From: Sulfitobacter delicatus
Lineage (GTDB): Bacteria > Pseudomonadota > Alphaproteobacteria > Rhodobacterales > Rhodobacteraceae
DNA: 64,000 nt
Reading direction: 5' to 3'
NCBI RefSeq assembly: GCF_900102535.1
Contig: NZ_FNBP01000002.1
Coordinates: 310,001 to 374,000 of the forward strand
Shown: positions 47,520 through 56,552 of the stretch, piece after piece
Layout of the letters: every line of letters begins with the position of its first letter
Position numbering within the stretch: position 1 is the first letter of the stretch
The notes under the pieces: model-generated
Seen by the model: only the letters and a program-made list of their open reading frames with translations
Told to the model about the DNA's origin: nothing
The model's database searches: none
Position numbers and translations under genes: made by a program

Positions 47520-48230
47520 TTACTGAAGAACCAGAGGCTGCTGCATCCAGTCGCGTAACGCGGCAGTGGTGGCCTCCGGTTGCTCAAGGCTCGGCAAATG
47601 GCCGGCATTTTCCAGCACACGCAGTTGGGCGTAGGGAATGAGTTCAGCCATAAAGCTGTGACGTTTGACCGGGCAGATCGTGTCATGTTCCCCGCAAAGC
47701 ACCATCGCCGGAACTTTGCATTTGCGCAGTGTTGTCTGCTGATCCCGTCTCCGCTGGAGCGCACGGGATTGGTGCACAAAGACCTCCGACCCGAGACCTT
47801 CTGCCATCTGCATGGCAAGCGCCAAAACGTCATTACGCTGTGGCCCCGGCGCTAGAAATCCCGACGTCAGACGATTTTGGAGAACTTCAGTCAACCGCCC
47901 AGATTGCGCTGCTATGATCTGGGGTTCACGGTCGGCAGCAATGGCGGGGAGTTCCTGAAGAACTTGCGTGGCCAATAGCGCGATCCGGCTAACCCGGTCT
48001 GGCGCGCGCCGCAGCAATTCGAGAGCGACCACACCGCCCATTCCCTGCCCTGCCAGCGCAAAACGCGGTGGCAATTGGTCCAACAAACCCGAAGCAATCT
48101 CTTCGATACGCTCGCCTTGGGTCACCGGGGCCAGAACCACCGTGGTCTCTCCCGAAAGGGCCGCGACCTGCGGGGTGAATACGCGCGCGTCGCACATCAT
48201 GCCGGGAAGAAGGACAAGTGGCTCAGCCAT
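47520..48230 (-). CDS. Alpha/beta hydrolase-fold protein lacking the serine nucleophile
   Basis: This 236-residue protein has the alpha/beta hydrolase layout: LVLLPGMMCDARVF at the oxyanion turn, the elbow at LAGQGMGGVVALELL, and the late acid and His in LCGEHDTICP and ENAGHLPSLEQP. The elbow reads Gly-Gln-Gly-Met-Gly, so Gly63 (codon gga) replaces the usual Ser of GxSxG. It is therefore probably not a classical hydrolase, unless another residue acts. I chose the ATG at 48230. It is convergent with phaZ, 11 bases away; a link to PHB is unproven. Confidence 0.8.
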   Translation of the reverse strand: MAEPLVLLPGMMCDARVFTPQVAALSGETTVVLAPVTQGERIEEIASGLLDQLPPRFALAGQGMGGVVALELLRRAPDRVSRIALLATQVLQELPAIAADREPQIIAAQSGRLTEVLQNRLTSGFLAPGPQRNDVLALAMQMAEGLGSEVFVHQSRALQRRRDQQTTLRKCKVPAMVLCGEHDTICPVKRHSFMAELIPYAQLRVLENAGHLPSLEQPEATTAALRDWMQQPLVLQ

Positions 48231-48359
48231 GGGTGCGGCTTTCAAAGGGGAACGCGGATTTAGGCAAATGGTGTCTCATGCAGTCTCCTTCACTTGGCGC
48301 TGCTCTAGCACGCGCGGTCAACACCCTACATGAGCCGCCGGCCCATCGGCGGTTCCGCG

Positions 48360-49109
48360 CTACCTACCGCCCGACACATCCTTCACCGCATCGGTAATGA
48401 GCGCCAAACAGGTCTCGTCGGAAAACCGATGGTCCGCGTCCTTCACCAAGGTCAGCCGCATGTCGGGGCTTTGCGCATGGTCCAGCAACTTCACCGCAGT
48501 GGCGGTACTGACGGCAGTGTCTGCCGTGCCTTGCAAGAGGCGCACCGGAAACGGCAAATCGAGCGGCGTGCGCAGCACCAGCCTGTCGCGGCCATCTTCG
48601 ATCATGCGCTTGGTGATGATATAAGGCTCCATATAGTCCGAGGGCAGTTCTACCTGTCCGACTTCGGCCAAGATCTGCTTTTGGCCTTCGGAGAAATTTG
48701 CCCAATAGCCGTCCTCAGTGAAGTCAGGTGCAGCAGCGATGCCCACCAGCCCGGCGATCCGCTCCGGCATCGCCCGCGCCAGTAGCAGCGCTTGCCAGCC
48801 GCCCATCGAAGAGCCAACGATGACCAGCGGCCCCTCCGTCAACTGCTCAACCGCCGCCAGCGTGTCCTCATGCCAATCGCCAATACAGCCTTCGGTAAAA
48901 CTGCCAGACGATTCCCCATGGCCGGAATAGTCGAACCGCAAAAAGGCCCGCCCTTCGCGCTGCGCCCAGTCTTCGAGAAAGACCGCCTTGGTGCCCATCA
49001 TGTCGGACTTCAGCCCGCCGAGGAAAACCACACAAGGCCCCTGCCCTTCGGTGTAATGATACGCAATGCGCCGCCCTTGGGGCGTGTCGATGAATTGGGT
49101 CTCTGCCAT
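48360..49109 (-). CDS. Alpha/beta hydrolase (esterase/thioesterase-like)
   Basis: This 249-residue hydrolase has a complete catalytic set: the nucleophile in VGSSMGGWQALLLAR, the acid in LLQGTADTAV and His in KDADHRFSDE. LRFDYSGHGESSG before it is typical of the palmitoyl-thioesterase ABHD10-like group. I chose the ATG at 49109 (MAETQFIDTPQG), preceded by GGAGG. The protein should be cytoplasmic. The substrate is unknown. It lies 51 bases downstream of the MFS gene and may share its transcript. Confidence 0.88.
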   Translation of the reverse strand: MAETQFIDTPQGRRIAYHYTEGQGPCVVFLGGLKSDMMGTKAVFLEDWAQREGRAFLRFDYSGHGESSGSFTEGCIGDWHEDTLAAVEQLTEGPLVIVGSSMGGWQALLLARAMPERIAGLVGIAAAPDFTEDGYWANFSEGQKQILAEVGQVELPSDYMEPYIITKRMIEDGRDRLVLRTPLDLPFPVRLLQGTADTAVSTATAVKLLDHAQSPDMRLTLVKDADHRFSDETCLALITDAVKDVSGGR

Positions 49110-49160
49110 GATGCCTCCGTCTTTGGGCCAATCATGCAAGGCGGCGCGGGCAAGGGCAAG

Positions 49161-50447
49161 TCAGCCGTCGCCCAGATGCTCGACCTCGGGCAACCAATGC
49201 GCCGTGACCGCGGCAGCCGCCGCCATGACGGCAAAGAGCATCAAGGTCGCCTGCGGCCCGATCAAAGCCGCTCCACCGCCGAGCACCCCGGCTAAGAGCA
49301 AGAGCAACCCGATCACCGTATTGCTCACCGCAGCATAGGCGGCGCGGTTGTCCTTTGGCGCCATGTCGACCAGATAGGTCGAGCGTCCCTGCCGCACGCC
49401 GTGATAGGCGATCATCAGAATGAAGAGCACGCCGGGCATCGCCCAAACCGCCTCGGCCAGCCCCATGAACCACAGCGCCACCGCCAGCACCATTGCCAGC
49501 GTCCCGACCACCCCGGTCAGCATCAGAACCCGACGGCTCGACATATCCGATAGCCGCCCCCAAACGTAGGAGCTGACCAAAGACGCCAGCGCGGAGGCCA
49601 GGACCAGCGCCCCTAACTGCCCCAGTTGCCCGCTCTCGGACGATCCGGCCAGTACTACCAGATAGGGCGGCGCCAGCGCAGTAGAGACCAAAAGCCCCCG
49701 CACCAGAATGAAAAGCCACAGGTCGCGGTTGCCTTTAAGGAGCGCGAAATCGACACCTTTGCTGTTCTCAGTCTCGCTCGGGCTTTCCTCAATGGTCGAG
49801 AACAACAGTGCCGCCGCGATCCACAGCCCCGCTGCGAGCGCAATCGCCGCGATCACCACGCCGCGGCTCTGAAACACGCCGGACATCAGGAGGCCCGCAA
49901 AGATCACCACGCCGACCGAGGACGCCGACCCTGCCAACCCCGTCACCGAGCCGCGCCGGGTCTTGCCCACCGTTTTGCCCAAAATCTCCTTGAACGACAC
50001 CGAACAGGCCGCTCGGCAAACCGCCAAGACCGCCAGCGCCGCGATCACCGCGTAGCCAGCCGCCGCGCCCTCAAGCGATAAGGCCGCCAGCGCGATCAGC
50101 GCGGCCGCCACCCCCTGCCCGACCGAGCCCCAAACCCAAGCCCATTTGCGCCGCGCCATACGTTGCACCATGCCCGCCAGCGCGATCTGTGGCAGCAGCG
50201 ACCCGGCCTCGCGCACCGGCACCAATGCGCCCGCAAAGACCGCCGGTGCGCCAAGCGCGCTCAGCAGCCATGCCAGCACCAGCTTGGGATCAATCAGCCC
50301 GTCTGCCACCTTGGTCATCGACAACGACACGATATGGCGCAGCCCGTTGCGCGCCTCTGCCTGCTGGGCCTCATCCTCCAACCCCGGTGCCAGTTCGTCG
50401 GCCCCCGAAATCGTTGCGAAAGCGCGTTGCACCGTGTCATCTTGCAT
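49161..50447 (-). CDS. Major facilitator superfamily transporter
   Basis: This 428-residue inner-membrane protein has about twelve membrane helices in two halves, split by a hydrophilic loop near residues 215-235 (SPSETENSKGVDFALLKGN). The N-terminal 40 residues are hydrophilic and cytoplasmic. Motif-A-like WGRLSDMSSRRVLM is present in the second half, while the first half reads MVQRMARRKWAWV. The transported compound is unknown. The 166-base gap to thrS holds both promoters. Confidence 0.87.
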   Translation of the reverse strand: MQDDTVQRAFATISGADELAPGLEDEAQQAEARNGLRHIVSLSMTKVADGLIDPKLVLAWLLSALGAPAVFAGALVPVREAGSLLPQIALAGMVQRMARRKWAWVWGSVGQGVAAALIALAALSLEGAAAGYAVIAALAVLAVCRAACSVSFKEILGKTVGKTRRGSVTGLAGSASSVGVVIFAGLLMSGVFQSRGVVIAAIALAAGLWIAAALLFSTIEESPSETENSKGVDFALLKGNRDLWLFILVRGLLVSTALAPPYLVVLAGSSESGQLGQLGALVLASALASLVSSYVWGRLSDMSSRRVLMLTGVVGTLAMVLAVALWFMGLAEAVWAMPGVLFILMIAYHGVRQGRSTYLVDMAPKDNRAAYAAVSNTVIGLLLLLAGVLGGGAALIGPQATLMLFAVMAAAAAVTAHWLPEVEHLGDG

Positions 50448-50613
50448 CTGTCATGTCCCTCATCGTCCTGCCCTGACATAGCGCGCAGGTAGCCTCAGGC
50501 CAGTTTCCCCGCCCCACCCGCATTGACAAGCCGCCCCCACGCGGCCAAACAAGCGCGAACCAAACCCGCAACCGGGCGTCTCGTAGGCGCCAAACCGACG
50601 AGGAGCGCCCCTG

Positions 50614-52560
50614 ATGGCCCAAATCTCCCTCACCCTTCCCGATGGCAACAGCCGCCAATATGACGCCGGTATCACCGCGGGCGAAGTGGCTGCCGACATC
50701 TCTAAATCGCTGGGCAAAAAGGCCATCAGCGCCACCGTCAACGGCGCGCATTACGATCTGGCGTGGCCGATCGAGGCAGATGCCGACATCGCGATCCACA
50801 CCATGGCCGACGAAGAACAGGCCAACGAATTGGTGCGCCACGATCTGGCCCACATCATGGCCCGCGCCGTGCAGGAAATCTGGCCTGACACCAAAGTTAC
50901 CATCGGCCCGGTGATCAAAGACGGCTGGTATTACGACTTCGACCGCAAAGAGCCCTTCACCCCCGAAGACCTCGGCGTGATCGAAAAGAAGATGAAAGAG
51001 ATCATCAACAAACGCGACCCCGTCCGCACCGAGGTCTGGGACCGCGACCGTGCGATCAAACATTATGAGGACAACGGCGAGCCTTATAAGGTCGAGTTGA
51101 TCAACTCCATTCCCGGCGACGAGCCGCTGCGGATGTATTGGCATGGCGACTGGCAAGACCTCTGCCGTGGGCCACACCTGCAACACACCGGGCAAGTGCC
51201 GGGCGATGCCTTCAAACTGATGTCCATCGCGGGCGCCTATTGGCGCGGTGACAGTGACCGCGCCATGTTGCAACGCATCTACGGCGTCGCTTTCACCGGC
51301 AAGGAAAAGCTGCGCGCCCATCTGAACATGCTTGAAGAAGCCGCCAAACGCGACCACCGCAAGCTGGGCCGCGAAATGGACCTGTTTCACATGCAGGAAG
51401 AAGCCCCCGGCCAGATCTTCTGGCACCCTAACGGCTGGCGCATCTACACCGAGTTGCAAGACTTCGTGCGCCGCAAGCAGCGCCAAGGCGGCTATGTCGA
51501 GGTGAACACCCCGCAGGTCGTGGACCGCAAGCTATGGGAAGCCTCGGGCCACTGGGAGAAGTACCAAGAGAACATGTTCATCGTCGAAGTGGACGAGGAA
51601 CACGCCCGCGAGAAGGCGGTGAACGCGCTTAAACCGATGAACTGTCCCTGCCACGTGCAGATTTTCAACCAAGGCCTGAAATCCTACCGCGACCTGCCGC
51701 TGCGCATGGCCGAGTTCGGCTCCTGCGCACGCTACGAGCCGTCGGGCGCCTTGCACGGCATCATGCGGGTGCGGGGCTTTACCCAGGATGACGGACATAT
51801 CTTCTGCTCCGAGGATCAGATCGAGAGCGAAACCGCCGTCTATATCGATTTCCTCAGCTCCATGTACCGCGATCTGGGCTTTGAGAACTTCAAGGTGAAG
51901 TTCTCCGACCGGCCCGAGACACGCTCCGGTTCGGATGAGGTTTGGGACAAAGCCGAGGCTGCGCTGTTGTCGGCCACCCGCAAGGCCGGGATCGAGCCGG
52001 AATTGAATCCCGGCGAAGGCGCGTTTTACGGCCCCAAGCTGGAGTTCGTGCTGACCGACGCCATTGGCCGCGACTGGCAATGTGGCACCCATCAGGTGGA
52101 TTTTGTCCTGCCTGAACGTCTGGACGCCACCTATATTGGCGCGGATGGGGGCAAACACCACCCCGTGATGCTGCACCGCGCGACGCTTGGCTCTTTCGAG
52201 CGCTTCATCGGCATCCTGATCGAAGAGCACGCGGGCAAGCTGCCCTTCTGGCTCGCCCCGCGTCAGGTTGTCGTGGCGTCGATTACATCTGAAGCGGATG
52301 ACTATGTTGCCGAAGTGGTCGAGACCCTGAAAGCCGCAGGCGTTCGCGCCGAGGCCGACATGCGCAATGAGAAGATCAACTACAAGGTCCGTGAGCATTC
52401 GGTCGGCAAAGTGCCGGTGATCTTGGCCGTGGGCGGGCGTGAGGTCGAGGAGCGTACTGTGTCGGTCCGGCGTCTTGGGCAGAAGCAGACTTCGGTGCAG
52501 CCGCTCGAAGCGCTGACCGGGGAACTGGCGCTGGAGGCGACCCCGCCCGATCTGCGTTGA
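50614..52560 (+). CDS. thrS: Threonyl-tRNA synthetase
   Basis: This 648-residue class II synthetase has a TGS domain (about 1-62), an editing SAD domain with the [11 protein letters not shown] and GPHLQHTG zinc-like histidine motifs, a catalytic core (about 250-540), and an anticodon-binding domain (about 550-640). The core zinc Cys is in NCPCHVQIF; motif 2 reads [14 protein letters not shown], and motif 3 includes [18 protein letters not shown]. Length is as expected. It charges tRNA-Thr in the cytoplasm. Repeat copy B follows its stop. Confidence 0.97.
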   Translation: MAQISLTLPDGNSRQYDAGITAGEVAADISKSLGKKAISATVNGAHYDLAWPIEADADIAIHTMADEEQANELVRHDLAHIMARAVQEIWPDTKVTIGPVIKDGWYYDFDRKEPFTPEDLGVIEKKMKEIINKRDPVRTEVWDRDRAIKHYEDNGEPYKVELINSIPGDEPLRMYWHGDWQDLCRGPHLQHTGQVPGDAFKLMSIAGAYWRGDSDRAMLQRIYGVAFTGKEKLRAHLNMLEEAAKRDHRKLGREMDLFHMQEEAPGQIFWHPNGWRIYTELQDFVRRKQRQGGYVEVNTPQVVDRKLWEASGHWEKYQENMFIVEVDEEHAREKAVNALKPMNCPCHVQIFNQGLKSYRDLPLRMAEFGSCARYEPSGALHGIMRVRGFTQDDGHIFCSEDQIESETAVYIDFLSSMYRDLGFENFKVKFSDRPETRSGSDEVWDKAEAALLSATRKAGIEPELNPGEGAFYGPKLEFVLTDAIGRDWQCGTHQVDFVLPERLDATYIGADGGKHHPVMLHRATLGSFERFIGILIEEHAGKLPFWLAPRQVVVASITSEADDYVAEVVETLKAAGVRAEADMRNEKINYKVREHSVGKVPVILAVGGREVEERTVSVRRLGQKQTSVQPLEALTGELALEATPPDLR

Positions 52561-52566
52561 GGAACG

Positions 52567-52728
52567 GAGGGCCATCGCGTGCCCGCGGGTGGGCGATGTG
52601 ACGGTTCTTCGTGCCACTTTATGGCTCAGCCATGATGTGCGTCCTCAGTGTCGAACCCAGCCTCGCTCAATCGTCTGCCCGTCCGGGCGGGCAGGCGATG
52701 GCCCGGCGCCTGCGGCTTGAATCCGGGC
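52567..52728 (-). repeat. 162-bp dispersed intergenic repeat, copy B (inverted relative to copy A)
   Basis: This begins six bases after the thrS stop and occupies most of the first half of the 358-base gap before bufA1. It matches copy A (31195-31356) in reverse complement, with the same total length. The shared blocks lie at 52669-52728 (57 of 60), 52608-52640 (30 of 33) and 52567-52598 (29 of 32). Its terminal arms also pair, GGGCCATCGCCTGCCCG with a partner differing at one base. ATGGCTCAGCCAT (52621-52633) in the centre is a perfect small palindrome. No gene is evident within it. Confidence 0.85.
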
Positions 52729-52766
52729 TTGCGTGGCACGCCCTTCCCCCCATTCTGTAACAAAAC

Positions 52767-52790
52767 CCGGGTTCCAGCGCTGGAACCCGG
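52767..52790. terminator. 24-base perfect palindrome, possible terminator
   Basis: Arms CCGGGTTCCAGC and GCTGGAACCCGG abut without a spacer, flanked by AAAA on the left and CAAAA on the right. It may terminate thrS transcription poorly in the plus direction and better in the minus direction (TTTT follows on that strand). It may instead be an operator for the bufferin operon. The rest of the gap to 52918 shows nothing else clear. Confidence 0.5.
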
Positions 52791-52918
52791 CAAAATCCCC
52801 CACTTTTGGGCGGTTTTCTTAACGCATCCGTGACACACTGGCTCGTGAATAGCTTGTGAACAGAGAGCCTGCTCTAGTTAGCCCATCCAAGCCAACCAAC
52901 AGGAGAGGAAGACAGAAC

Positions 52919-53221
52919 ATGTCCAACACACTAAAGACCGCTGCCATTGCCGGAGCCGTCGCTGCGGCGATGTCGACCCATGCCACCGCCGTTCAGGCCG
53001 CCTCGCAAGAGAAATGCTACGGCGTCTCGCTCGCCGGTGAAAACGACTGCGCCGCTGGGCCGGGCACCACCTGCGCCGGCACCTCCGTTAAGGACTACCA
53101 AGGCAACGCATGGACCCTTGTCGATGAAGGCACCTGCACCGAGATGGACTTGCCCGAAATGGCAGATGGCACCGAGCGCCAAGGCTCGCTTGAGCCGCTT
53201 GATCGCGACCTGCCGGCGTGA
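52919..53221 (+). CDS. bufA1: Bufferin-type copper-binding RiPP precursor (DUF2282)
   Basis: This 100-residue precursor has a signal peptide (about 1-28, ending ATAVQAAS) and four cysteines, Cys33, Cys44, Cys52 and Cys73, in the DUF2282 pattern [26 protein letters not shown] and [10 protein letters not shown]...GTC. Known bufferins of this type have core cysteines modified by an MNIO enzyme and bind copper in the periplasm. AGGAG precedes the ATG at a good distance. It is the first gene of a four-gene operon. A strong hairpin lies between it and bufB. Confidence 0.92.
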   Translation: MSNTLKTAAIAGAVAAAMSTHATAVQAASQEKCYGVSLAGENDCAAGPGTTCAGTSVKDYQGNAWTLVDEGTCTEMDLPEMADGTERQGSLEPLDRDLPA

Positions 53222-53232
53222 TCTGAACCATA

Positions 53233-53254
53233 CCGGGCGGTCCAGACCGCCCGG
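53233..53254 (+). promoter_or_regulatory. Intercistronic hairpin between bufA1 and bufB1
   Basis: CCGGGCGGT (53233-53241) and ACCGCCCGG (53246-53254) form a perfect 9-bp stem with a four-base loop, 11 bases after the bufA1 stop. There is no T-run. It could protect the precursor mRNA 3' end or attenuate the downstream genes. Confidence 0.6.
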
Positions 53255-53284
53255 ACCCCGCCCCGCAACCTGCCGGAGGCCCCC

Positions 53285-54130
53285 ATGCGCGATGATGCCC
53301 CCCCGATCAACACACTACCGAACGCTCCCGGTGTCGGGTTCAAAGCCCAGCACTTCGAAGCACTGATGGCCGATCCCGGCACGGTCCGCTGGGTCGAGGT
53401 TCATGCCGAGAACTTCATGGGAGACGGAGGCCGACCACTGGCGCAACTTGCCGCCCTACAAGAAAAATTCGCGCTTTCGGTACATGGCGTCGGCCTGTCG
53501 ATTGGCGGCGAGGGCCCGCTTGATGCGGATCACCTTGCCCGGCTGAAACGTCTCTGCGACCGCGTGCAGCCTGCATCATTTTCGGAACATCTCGCATGGT
53601 CCACCCATGGCGCGGAATATCTTAACGACCTGCTGCCGCTGCCCTATACCGACCAGACCCTTGTCCGAGTAGCCGCGCATATAGACGAAGTGCAACAGGC
53701 CATAGGCCGTCAGATGCTGCTGGAAAACCCGTCCAGCTACCTCGCCTTCGACGAATCCACCCTGTCGGAAACCGAATTTTTGGCTGAACTGGTGCAGCGC
53801 ACCTCCTGTGGGTTGCTGCTCGACGTGAATAACGTCTTCATCTCCGCCAACAACCTTGGACTTTCGGCGCAAGCCTATATCGACGCCTTCCCCACCGAGC
53901 ACGTGGGCGAGATCCATGTCGGCGGCCATGACGCGGATACCGATGACCATGGCGCGCCCCTGCTGATCGACAGTCACGGTAAGCCGGTCGTTGATCCCGT
54001 CTGGGACTTGCTCTCCTACACGCTGGCCCAAACCGGGCCGAAACCGGTGCTGGTCGAATGGGACAACGACGTGCCGGATTGGCCGGTGCTGCGGGCCGAG
54101 GCCGAGCGGGCGGCGCTGGTGCTGACGTGA
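53285..54130 (+). CDS. bufB1: MNIO (DUF692) family bufferin-modifying oxidase
   Basis: This 281-residue TIM-barrel enzyme of the multinuclear non-haem iron oxidase family has the typical metal-ligand motifs: [61 protein letters not shown] and [12 protein letters not shown]. By analogy with known MNIOs it oxidises core cysteines of the BufA1 precursor. Its stop overlaps the GTG start of the DUF2063 partner (GTGA). Confidence 0.93.
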   Translation: MRDDAPPINTLPNAPGVGFKAQHFEALMADPGTVRWVEVHAENFMGDGGRPLAQLAALQEKFALSVHGVGLSIGGEGPLDADHLARLKRLCDRVQPASFSEHLAWSTHGAEYLNDLLPLPYTDQTLVRVAAHIDEVQQAIGRQMLLENPSSYLAFDESTLSETEFLAELVQRTSCGLLLDVNNVFISANNLGLSAQAYIDAFPTEHVGEIHVGGHDADTDDHGAPLLIDSHGKPVVDPVWDLLSYTLAQTGPKPVLVEWDNDVPDWPVLRAEAERAALVLT

Positions 54131-54885
54131 CGGACCAACGTGCGTTTCGCGCCGGATTGCTGGACCCGGAACTGCCCGTGCCTCAAGGCCTGCGCGACGG
54201 TCAGGGACAGCCGGCAGGGGCGCGCTACGGTGTCTACCGCAACAACGTCACCCATTCCCTCATTGCCGCGTTGGAGACAGCCTTTCCGCTGCTGCGCAAG
54301 CTGATCGGCGCTCGAAATTTCGCGGCGCTGGCCCCGCTCTATGTTCGGGCGCATCCGCCGAAAACACCGATGATGATGCACTACGGCGATGACCTGCCCG
54401 ATTTTTTGGCCGATTTCGCCCCCCTGCAGCATATCGGCTATCTGCCCGATGCCGCACGGCTCGATCTCGTCCTGCGTGCCTCCTATCATGCCGCAGATGC
54501 CCCCCAGCTTGACCCGCAGGCGATCCAGTCCCTTGCCCCGGATGCGCTGCTCAACGTGCGACTGCGCCTCGCTCCCGCGACACGCATCCTTTGCTCGCGC
54601 TACCCGCTCTTCGACATCTGGCGCTTTAACTTTACTGACGACGCCCCCAAACCCCGGCCCGAGGCGCAGGACGTATTGATCACGCGCCCGGGTTTTGATC
54701 CTGTCCCCCACCTGCTGCCCTCCGGCGCCGGGTTCTGGCTTGGGCAACTGGTCGAGGGCGCGTCTTTCGGTGCGGCGCATGAAGCCACCGTCGTGCGATT
54801 TGACGGTTTCGACCTCGCTGCCGCGCTTTCTCTCGCCCTGAGCACCGGGGCGTTCTGCGACATTTCTCTGGAGACGCCATCATGA
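54127..54885 (+). CDS. bufC1: DUF2063 bufferin partner protein
   Basis: This 252-residue protein of the DUF2063 family is the regular partner of DUF692 enzymes and probably recognises the precursor peptide. Matching parts are [45 protein letters not shown], and [31 protein letters not shown] chose GTG 54127 ([10 protein letters not shown]) because it overlaps the bufB1 stop and starts the conserved region directly. The start codon of the DoxX gene overlaps its end by four bases. Confidence 0.9.
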   Translation: MTDQRAFRAGLLDPELPVPQGLRDGQGQPAGARYGVYRNNVTHSLIAALETAFPLLRKLIGARNFAALAPLYVRAHPPKTPMMMHYGDDLPDFLADFAPLQHIGYLPDAARLDLVLRASYHAADAPQLDPQAIQSLAPDALLNVRLRLAPATRILCSRYPLFDIWRFNFTDDAPKPRPEAQDVLITRPGFDPVPHLLPSGAGFWLGQLVEGASFGAAHEATVVRFDGFDLAAALSLALSTGAFCDISLETPS

Positions 54886-55421
54886 TGCAGATTTCCCAAA
54901 CCTACCGCAGAGCGACCGCGCGATTTGAAGCCGCCGACTGGCTGATACCCACCCTCGCGCGGCTCGTCTTTGCTGGCGTGCTGCTGGTCTATTACCTCAA
55001 CTCGGGGCTCACCAAACTGGGCGACGGGGTGCTGGGGTTTCTATCCCCCTCCACGGGCGCCTACGCCCAAATCTTCCCCCGCGCCTTTGAAGCGGTGGGC
55101 TATGACAGCGACGCGATGAACATGTTTCACTGGCTTGTCGTGGTCGCGGGAACTGTTGCGGAATTTATCTTGCCGCTTCTGATCGTCATCGGCCTGCTGA
55201 CCCGTTTGGCAGCGCTCGCTATGATCGGCTTTGTCATCATGCAGTCGCTGACCGACATCTACGGTCACGGTCAGGCGAGTGCCCTTGGCGCATGGTTCGA
55301 CCGCTTTGCCGATGCGCCAATTCTCGATCAGCGCGCCTTCTGGGTATTCCTACTGATCGTACTCGTGATCCGAGGTGCCGGGCCATTGGCCCTAGACCGG
55401 CTCACAGATCGTCGCAGTTAA
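54882..55421 (+). CDS. DoxX family membrane protein of the bufferin operon
   Basis: This 179-residue inner-membrane protein has four helices and DoxX features: [21 protein letters not shown] in the first helix and [36 protein letters not shown] in the middle. DoxX proteins often accompany DUF2282/DUF692/DUF2063 genes (the gig operon of Caulobacter is an example), perhaps in redox support. It overlaps the upstream gene by four bases. Its stop overlaps the convergent ArsC-like gene by four bases. Confidence 0.9.
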   Translation: MMQISQTYRRATARFEAADWLIPTLARLVFAGVLLVYYLNSGLTKLGDGVLGFLSPSTGAYAQIFPRAFEAVGYDSDAMNMFHWLVVVAGTVAEFILPLLIVIGLLTRLAALAMIGFVIMQSLTDIYGHGQASALGAWFDRFADAPILDQRAFWVFLLIVLVIRGAGPLALDRLTDRRS

Positions 55422-55738
55422 AGCATCGCTTTAACTTTTCCTTCTACCTCTTTGTTCCAGCTGATAAATAACTGGTCGTTAGCTTCGATCAGAGGTCGCT
55501 TCATCACCGCGGGATGCGCCTTGATCAGTTCCAGCGGAGGCGCGCTTCGTGTGCTGTCATCCAACCCGCGCCAGGTGGTCGAACGGGTGTTTAGCAGAGC
55601 ATCCCCGAACTGTGCATAAGCGCGATTCAAGACGTCCTCCGGCACACCCTCCGCCCGGACATCGACCAGTTCCGCGCCCGGCAACGCCTTCATAGCCTTG
55701 CGGCAGCTATCGCAGTTTTTCAGCCCATAAACCCGCAT
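55418..55738 (-). CDS. ArsC/Spx family thioredoxin-fold protein
   Basis: This 106-residue protein has the ArsC-like fold with Cys9 and Cys12 in MRVYGLKNCDSCRKAMK, and the late HPAVMKRPLIEANDQLFI segment with the conserved Lys-Arg-Pro. This pattern is YffB/ArsC-related. Arsenate reductase activity is not certain; the CxxC pair points to general thiol chemistry. I chose the ATG at 55738, with GGGAGAA upstream. No ars genes lie nearby. It is convergent with the bufferin operon. Confidence 0.87.
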   Translation of the reverse strand: MRVYGLKNCDSCRKAMKALPGAELVDVRAEGVPEDVLNRAYAQFGDALLNTRSTTWRGLDDSTRSAPPLELIKAHPAVMKRPLIEANDQLFISWNKEVEGKVKAML

Positions 55739-55910
55739 TTCATTTCTCCCAAAGTGCTTGGAACCGAAGGCGTACGAGAAAGCTTTAACCATCGATCGCT
55801 TGATTTTTTCAAAGACTGCGCGATCTTTTCCCTATGGCGGCAAGCACTTCAACCGCTTTCGCCATTTTGCCCTCGGGCAAAGACGTCAAAGCAAAGGAGG
55901 CACGGATATT

Positions 55911-56117
55911 ATGCCAACAGGCACCGTGAAATGGTTCAACACCACAAAGGGGTACGGGTTCATCGCACCCGAGGACGGCGGAAACGACATTTTCGTTCAT
56001 ATTTCCGCGGTCGAACAGTCAGGCCTGACGGGGCTGGCGGATGACCAGAAGGTGAGCTTTGAGCTGACCGAAGGGCGCGATGGCCGCAAAATGGCCACCG
56101 ATCTCGCCCTACTCTAA
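55911..56117 (+). CDS. cspA: Cold-shock domain protein
   Basis: This 68-residue single OB-fold RNA chaperone has RNP1 KGYGFI and RNP2 DIFVHI, in the order TGTVKWFNTTKGYGFIAP then GGNDIFVHISAVE. The AAGGAGG site ends ten bases before the ATG. Cytoplasmic. A perfect hairpin follows. Confidence 0.95.
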   Translation: MPTGTVKWFNTTKGYGFIAPEDGGNDIFVHISAVEQSGLTGLADDQKVSFELTEGRDGRKMATDLALL

Positions 56118-56124
56118 GCCAGCG

Positions 56125-56144
56125 CCCGGCGCTCGCGCGCCGGG
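56125..56144. terminator. Hairpin between convergent cspA and secreted-protein gene
   Basis: CCCGGCGC (56125-56132) pairs perfectly with GCGCCGGG (56137-56144) around a four-base loop. It lacks a T-run, so its termination strength is uncertain. Confidence 0.5.
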
Positions 56145-56159
56145 GGTCGCCAGTGGCGA

Positions 56160-56462
56160 TCAATCGTAGGAGCAGCCCTTGGCACCTACTGGGCAATGCG
56201 CGCGCGCCGAACGGCGTGGCGCCGCAGCACGGTAGCGCTTAACGCGGGGAGCGGGATGCGCTTTGACCTGTGCGTAGGTCATGGACTGGTTCGGCGTCCC
56301 GCAGCAGATCACGCCGGAGATGGTGATCGGCTGCAGACCTGCCGGGCAGTAATTCGCGCTGCTGGGGTAGGCATAGATTTTCGGCTGGGCGGCAAGCTGG
56401 CCCGGCGCCATGCTGGCCAGGAAAAGCCCAGCAGCGGCAGCGATAGCTGTTGGTAGACGCAT
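56160..56462 (-). CDS. Small secreted cysteine-containing protein, hypothetical
   Basis: This 100-residue protein has a signal peptide (MRLPTAIAAAAGLFLASMAPGQLAAQ) and a short mature part with five cysteines: NYCPAGL, GVICCGTP, HCPVGAKGC. A basic, Ala/Arg/Pro-rich stretch (PAPRVKRYRAAAPRRSARA) lies before the last pair. I do not recognise the family. GAGGA lies upstream of the ATG at 56462. A periplasmic, disulphide-bonded protein is likely. Confidence 0.65.
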   Translation of the reverse strand: MRLPTAIAAAAGLFLASMAPGQLAAQPKIYAYPSSANYCPAGLQPITISGVICCGTPNQSMTYAQVKAHPAPRVKRYRAAAPRRSARAHCPVGAKGCSYD

Positions 56463-56552
56463 GATAATCCTCACAATCTGTTGCTTGAGCATGGAATGCC
56501 GAAAGATTGCAGGGCTGGTTTCGCCAAGTCCAGCTTTTTCCGTCCCGACCGG

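Noticed and set aside
52561..52918. Possible small protein gene within repeat copy B and its flank
   Set aside because: The open frames there share residues with frames in copy A only because of the nucleotide repeat; no ribosome sites.
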